Of a stretch of 12,509 nt of DNA, positions 12,015 to 12,509 are shown one piece after another (positions within the stretch are counted from its first letter, which is position 1; every line of letters begins with the position of its first letter). Under the pieces are notes generated by a model, which searched no databases, had not been told where the DNA came from, and saw nothing but the letters and a program-made list of their open reading frames with translations. A program made the position numbers and the translations under genes. The stretch spans positions 1 to 12,509 of the forward strand of contig CAYQKB010000033.1 in assembly GCA_964418085.1 (NCBI GenBank), given 5' to 3'. This DNA comes from JBBTYG01 sp964418085. Its GTDB lineage: Bacteria > Patescibacteriota > Minisyncoccia > UBA6257 > 2-01-FULL-56-20.

Positions 12015-12356
12015 TTATAGTAAGTGCCAGGCAGAAAGGAAGCTTAATATGACTCCAAATGTAGAAGGCACTAACAAGAACAGTATTGGCAATGCTGAAA
12101 TTAGGATAGAGATTATTAATCCTAAATAATTTTCCTTTTGCATCAAGCTTTTAATTAGAAGTGAAATTCCCAAAAATATCATAAGGATGCTGACTCCGAC
12201 AGTGAAAATTAACCTAGGGCCAATTTCTATTAACGACTGTAGAATTAATCCGAAATCTTGTTGTTTATTTTGTGAAATTATATTGAATGACCATGCAAAA
12301 GTAACGAGGGGAATCACAGAGAGAAAATAATAAATTGTTTTTATTTTTTTTGACAT
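12015..12356 (-). CDS. Small membrane protein, 113 aa, unknown family
   Basis: I do not recognise the family. Three hydrophobic helices are seen at about residues 8-25, 47-71 and 77-100 or beyond, with a short basic N-terminus (MSKKIK) and a polar loop QNKQQD. The composition is Ile/Leu-rich and the DNA more AT-rich than its neighbours. The start ATG (12356-12354) lies directly after an extended -10 TGCTATAAT, so the transcript is probably leaderless. The dehydratase gene begins one base past its TAA stop. A role linked to pterins is not supported by anything beyond this adjacency. Confidence 0.7.
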   Translation of the reverse strand: MSKKIKTIYYFLSVIPLVTFAWSFNIISQNKQQDFGLILQSLIEIGPRLIFTVGVSILMIFLGISLLIKSLMQKENYLGLIISILISALPILFLLVPSTFGVILSFLSAWHLL

Positions 12357-12363
12357 TAACGAA

Positions 12364-12372
12364 ATTATAGCA
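12364..12372 (-). promoter_or_regulatory. Extended -10 promoter, leaderless start
   Basis: On the minus strand TG-C-TATAAT, a perfect extended -10, ends seven bases before the ATG of the membrane protein gene. The transcription start would fall at or next to the start codon. Confidence 0.7.
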
Positions 12373-12387
12373 TATTTGATTTAGCGA

Positions 12388-12418
12388 TTGTCGGGAATCG
12401 AACAAAATTTTATTAAAG
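12388..12418. repeat. Repeat copy joined to tRNA 3'-end-like sequence
   Basis: Bases 12398-12418 match the complement of 80-100 at 20 of 21 positions. Directly beside it, TTGTCGGGAATCGAAC (12389-12404) equals the T-arm and 3' end of the tRNA-Pro at 12459-12480 after loss of eight bases (CTGCCGGG), which lie between repeated CGGG words. Confidence 0.55.
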
Positions 12419-12419
12419 C

Positions 12420-12458
12420 AAAAAGAAAACACCCTCGAAAGGAAGGTGTTTTCTTTTT
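12420..12458 (-). terminator. Terminator downstream of tRNA-Pro
   Basis: AAAAAGAAAACACC (12420-12433) and GGTGTTTTCTTTTT (12445-12458) form a perfect 14-bp stem with an 11-base loop. It lies immediately after the 3' end of the minus-strand tRNA and works in either direction. Confidence 0.85.
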
Positions 12459-12459
12459 G

Positions 12460-12509
12460 TCGGGCTGCCGGGAATCGAACCCGGTCTAAACGCACCCCAT
12501 GCGCTCGTA
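12460..12509 (-). tRNA. tRNA-Pro(GGG), 3' part, cut by window edge
   Basis: Read on the minus strand: anticodon stem AGCGC/GCGTT, loop ATGGGGT with T33 and anticodon GGG (bases 12498-12496), a short variable region TAGA, T-arm CCGGG-TTCGATT-CCCGG, acceptor strand CAGCCCG and discriminator A (12460). The expected C1-G72 pair and discriminator A fit tRNA-Pro. CCA is not encoded. The acceptor 5' strand and most of the D-arm lie beyond the window. Confidence 0.85.

Noticed and set aside
12460..12509. tRNA-Met (CAT) reading of the partial tRNA
   Set aside because: The base before CAT is G, not T33; the 7-base loop with T33 gives GGG, and the C1-G72 expectation fits proline.

Overview
The window looks like a chromosomal stretch of a Candidate Phyla Radiation (Patescibacteria) bacterium, most likely Parcubacteria-like. 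This is inferred from compact and partly trimmed ribosomal proteins (short L13, S4 with half a zinc knuckle), an RNA polymerase alpha subunit without its C-terminal domain, a large membrane-anchored baseplate-J-like protein of a kind common in that group, core genes without Shine-Dalgarno sequences, and AT-rich inverted repeats between genes. UGA is a normal stop here: several genes end in TGA and prfB carries the classic UGA-dependent +1 frameshift. The Gracilibacteria/Absconditabacteria code is therefore unlikely.

Layout. Bases 1-217 hold a cluster of hairpins and repeat sequence. Two small orphan genes follow (233-607 and 747-1001), each with its own Shine-Dalgarno sequence and terminator. 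Next come a DUF1653 gene overlapping prfB by ATGA, then ftsE, ftsX and a 567-residue single-pass membrane protein. A consensus sigma70 promoter, with its -35 inside a hairpin arm, starts a long translation operon: a 22-codon leader ORF, infA, rpmJ, rpsM, rpsK, rpsD, rpoA, rplQ, rplM and rpsI, closed by an intrinsic terminator at 10204-10237. From 10238 on, the right part is accessory: hairpins, a strong promoter with a long leader before a 62-codon ORF, another orphan gene, and a candidate structured RNA (11419-11550) with an extended -10 promoter. It ends with a minus-strand pair (small membrane protein and pterin-4a-carbinolamine dehydratase) and the 3' part of a tRNA-Pro(GGG) gene cut by the window edge.

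How it works together. The left block serves termination (RF2) and division (FtsEX). The central block makes initiation factor 1, six ribosomal proteins of the small and large subunits from the alpha-type operon plus L13 and S9, and RNA polymerase alpha. The most unusual features are non-coding. Five intergenic spaces inside these essential operons are filled from stop codon to start codon by AT-rich inverted repeats of two families. Two other ~120-130 bp imperfect palindromes share ends and an internal motif, and one of them is also the candidate RNA. Conserved genes lack Shine-Dalgarno sites, and two or three transcripts appear leaderless or nearly so, while the small orphan genes have clear ribosome binding sites.
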